Assembly (NCBI GenBank): GCA_937925565.1
Contig: CALALM010000048.1
Span: forward strand, 1 to 15,892
From: an uncultured Centipeda sp.
GTDB taxonomy: Bacteria; Bacillota; Negativicutes; Selenomonadales; Selenomonadaceae
Length of the DNA: 15,892 nt
Reading direction: 5' to 3'
Under the pieces are notes generated by a model. It was not told the origin of the DNA and ran no database searches. It saw only the letters and a list, made by a program, of their open reading frames with translations. The stretch's first letter is position 1. Each line of letters opens with the position of its first letter. Below are positions 15,621-15,892 of this stretch, in pieces. The translations under genes were made by a program, and so were the position numbers.

Positions 15621-15892
15621 CTAAACTGATGAGAAGCGGTTGAAGAAATCAGCTTCAAATTCATTAGGGGTTTTATATGCAAGAGATCCATGAGGAAGCC
15701 GATTGTTATAAAGATTCTCGATATAGTCGAAGATATCCAAACGTAGCTCCTCGACAGAGTGATAGGTACGTCGATTGGTACAGTTTTTCTTTAAGAACTT
15801 AAAGAACGATTCACAACAGGCATTGTCAAACGGACAACCTTTCTTGGAGAACGACTGGACAATATTGTTTGCATCCAAAAGCTTACGGAAAG
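15621..15892 (-). CDS. IS3-family transposase OrfB, C-terminal part (cut by window)
   Basis: About 90 residues from the C-terminal end of the integrase core. The stretch FDNACCESFFKFLKK carries the last catalytic glutamate of the DDE triad (codon 15812-15810), and YHSVEELRLDIFDYIENLYNN with RLPHGSLAYKTPNE is the usual IS150-group ending. The frame remains open to the window edge (FRKLLDANN precedes), so this is an interior piece of a longer gene. It is normally produced as an OrfA-OrfB fusion by programmed frameshifting. No defect is seen in the visible part. It points towards tsaD, which is transcribed convergently. Confidence 0.92.
   Translation of the reverse strand, partial: FRKLLDANNIVQSFSKKGCPFDNACCESFFKFLKKNCTNRRTYHSVEELRLDIFDYIENLYNNRLPHGSLAYKTPNEFEADFFNRFSSV

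Larger units (their letters stand above)
15583..15892. mobile_element. IS3-family (IS150-type) insertion sequence, one end
   Basis: An element end is inferred at 15583, where TGAACC begins a sequence that resembles the TGAACTG... ends of IS150-type elements. It is followed by the C-terminal part of an IS3-type transposase on the minus strand (ending at 15621). The rest lies outside the window, so the other inverted repeat and target duplication cannot be checked and the exact boundary is uncertain by a few bases. Confidence 0.75.

Overview
The window reads as chromosomal DNA of a Selenomonas-like member of the Negativicutes (diderm Bacillota). This is inferred from Bacillota gene orders (ylxM-ffh-rpsP-khpA-ylqD-rimM and tsaE-tsaB-rimI-tsaD), from GC-rich codon use (many ATC, AAG, CGC and GAG codons) with good Shine-Dalgarno sites, and from the long variant glutamine synthetase. 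No 16S rRNA or other marker is present, so the genus is a guess.

Layout. 1-677 (minus strand): the start of an unknown gene cut by the window edge, preceded by an acidic, aromatic-rich 194-residue protein that may belong to an immunity-protein family; a good minus-strand promoter (718-746) drives both. 766-2763: a 665-residue glutamine synthetase homologue with its own hairpin terminator. 2811-5515: clpB, with a strong promoter buried in a large double-repeat inverted operator and a textbook terminator. 5610-7055: a DUF1858/DUF438/hemerythrin-like/PAS sensor-type protein.

7149-9448: a visibly AT-richer two-gene cassette with its own palindrome-rich promoter and terminator. It encodes a divergent uracil-DNA-glycosylase-fold protein and a PARG-type macrodomain protein (TIGR02452-like) with an uncharacterised C-terminal half. 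This is the accessory part of the window and the best candidate for an undescribed system, possibly one acting on ADP-ribosylated or otherwise modified nucleic acid.

9436-12859: a translation and secretion operon, ylxM-ffh-rpsP-khpA-ylqD-rimM. Its -35 box lies inside the 3' arm of the preceding terminator. The usual following gene trmD is absent; a terminator follows rimM. 12862-15580: the tRNA t6A37 operon tsaE-tsaB-rimI-tsaD, with every gene overlapping the next. 15583-15892: one end of an IS3-family (IS150-type) insertion sequence, inserted 2 bp after the tsaD stop and running off the window.

No tRNA, rRNA, CRISPR array or replication origin was seen. All non-coding stretches are shorter than about 160 bp and are accounted for by promoters, terminators and operators.
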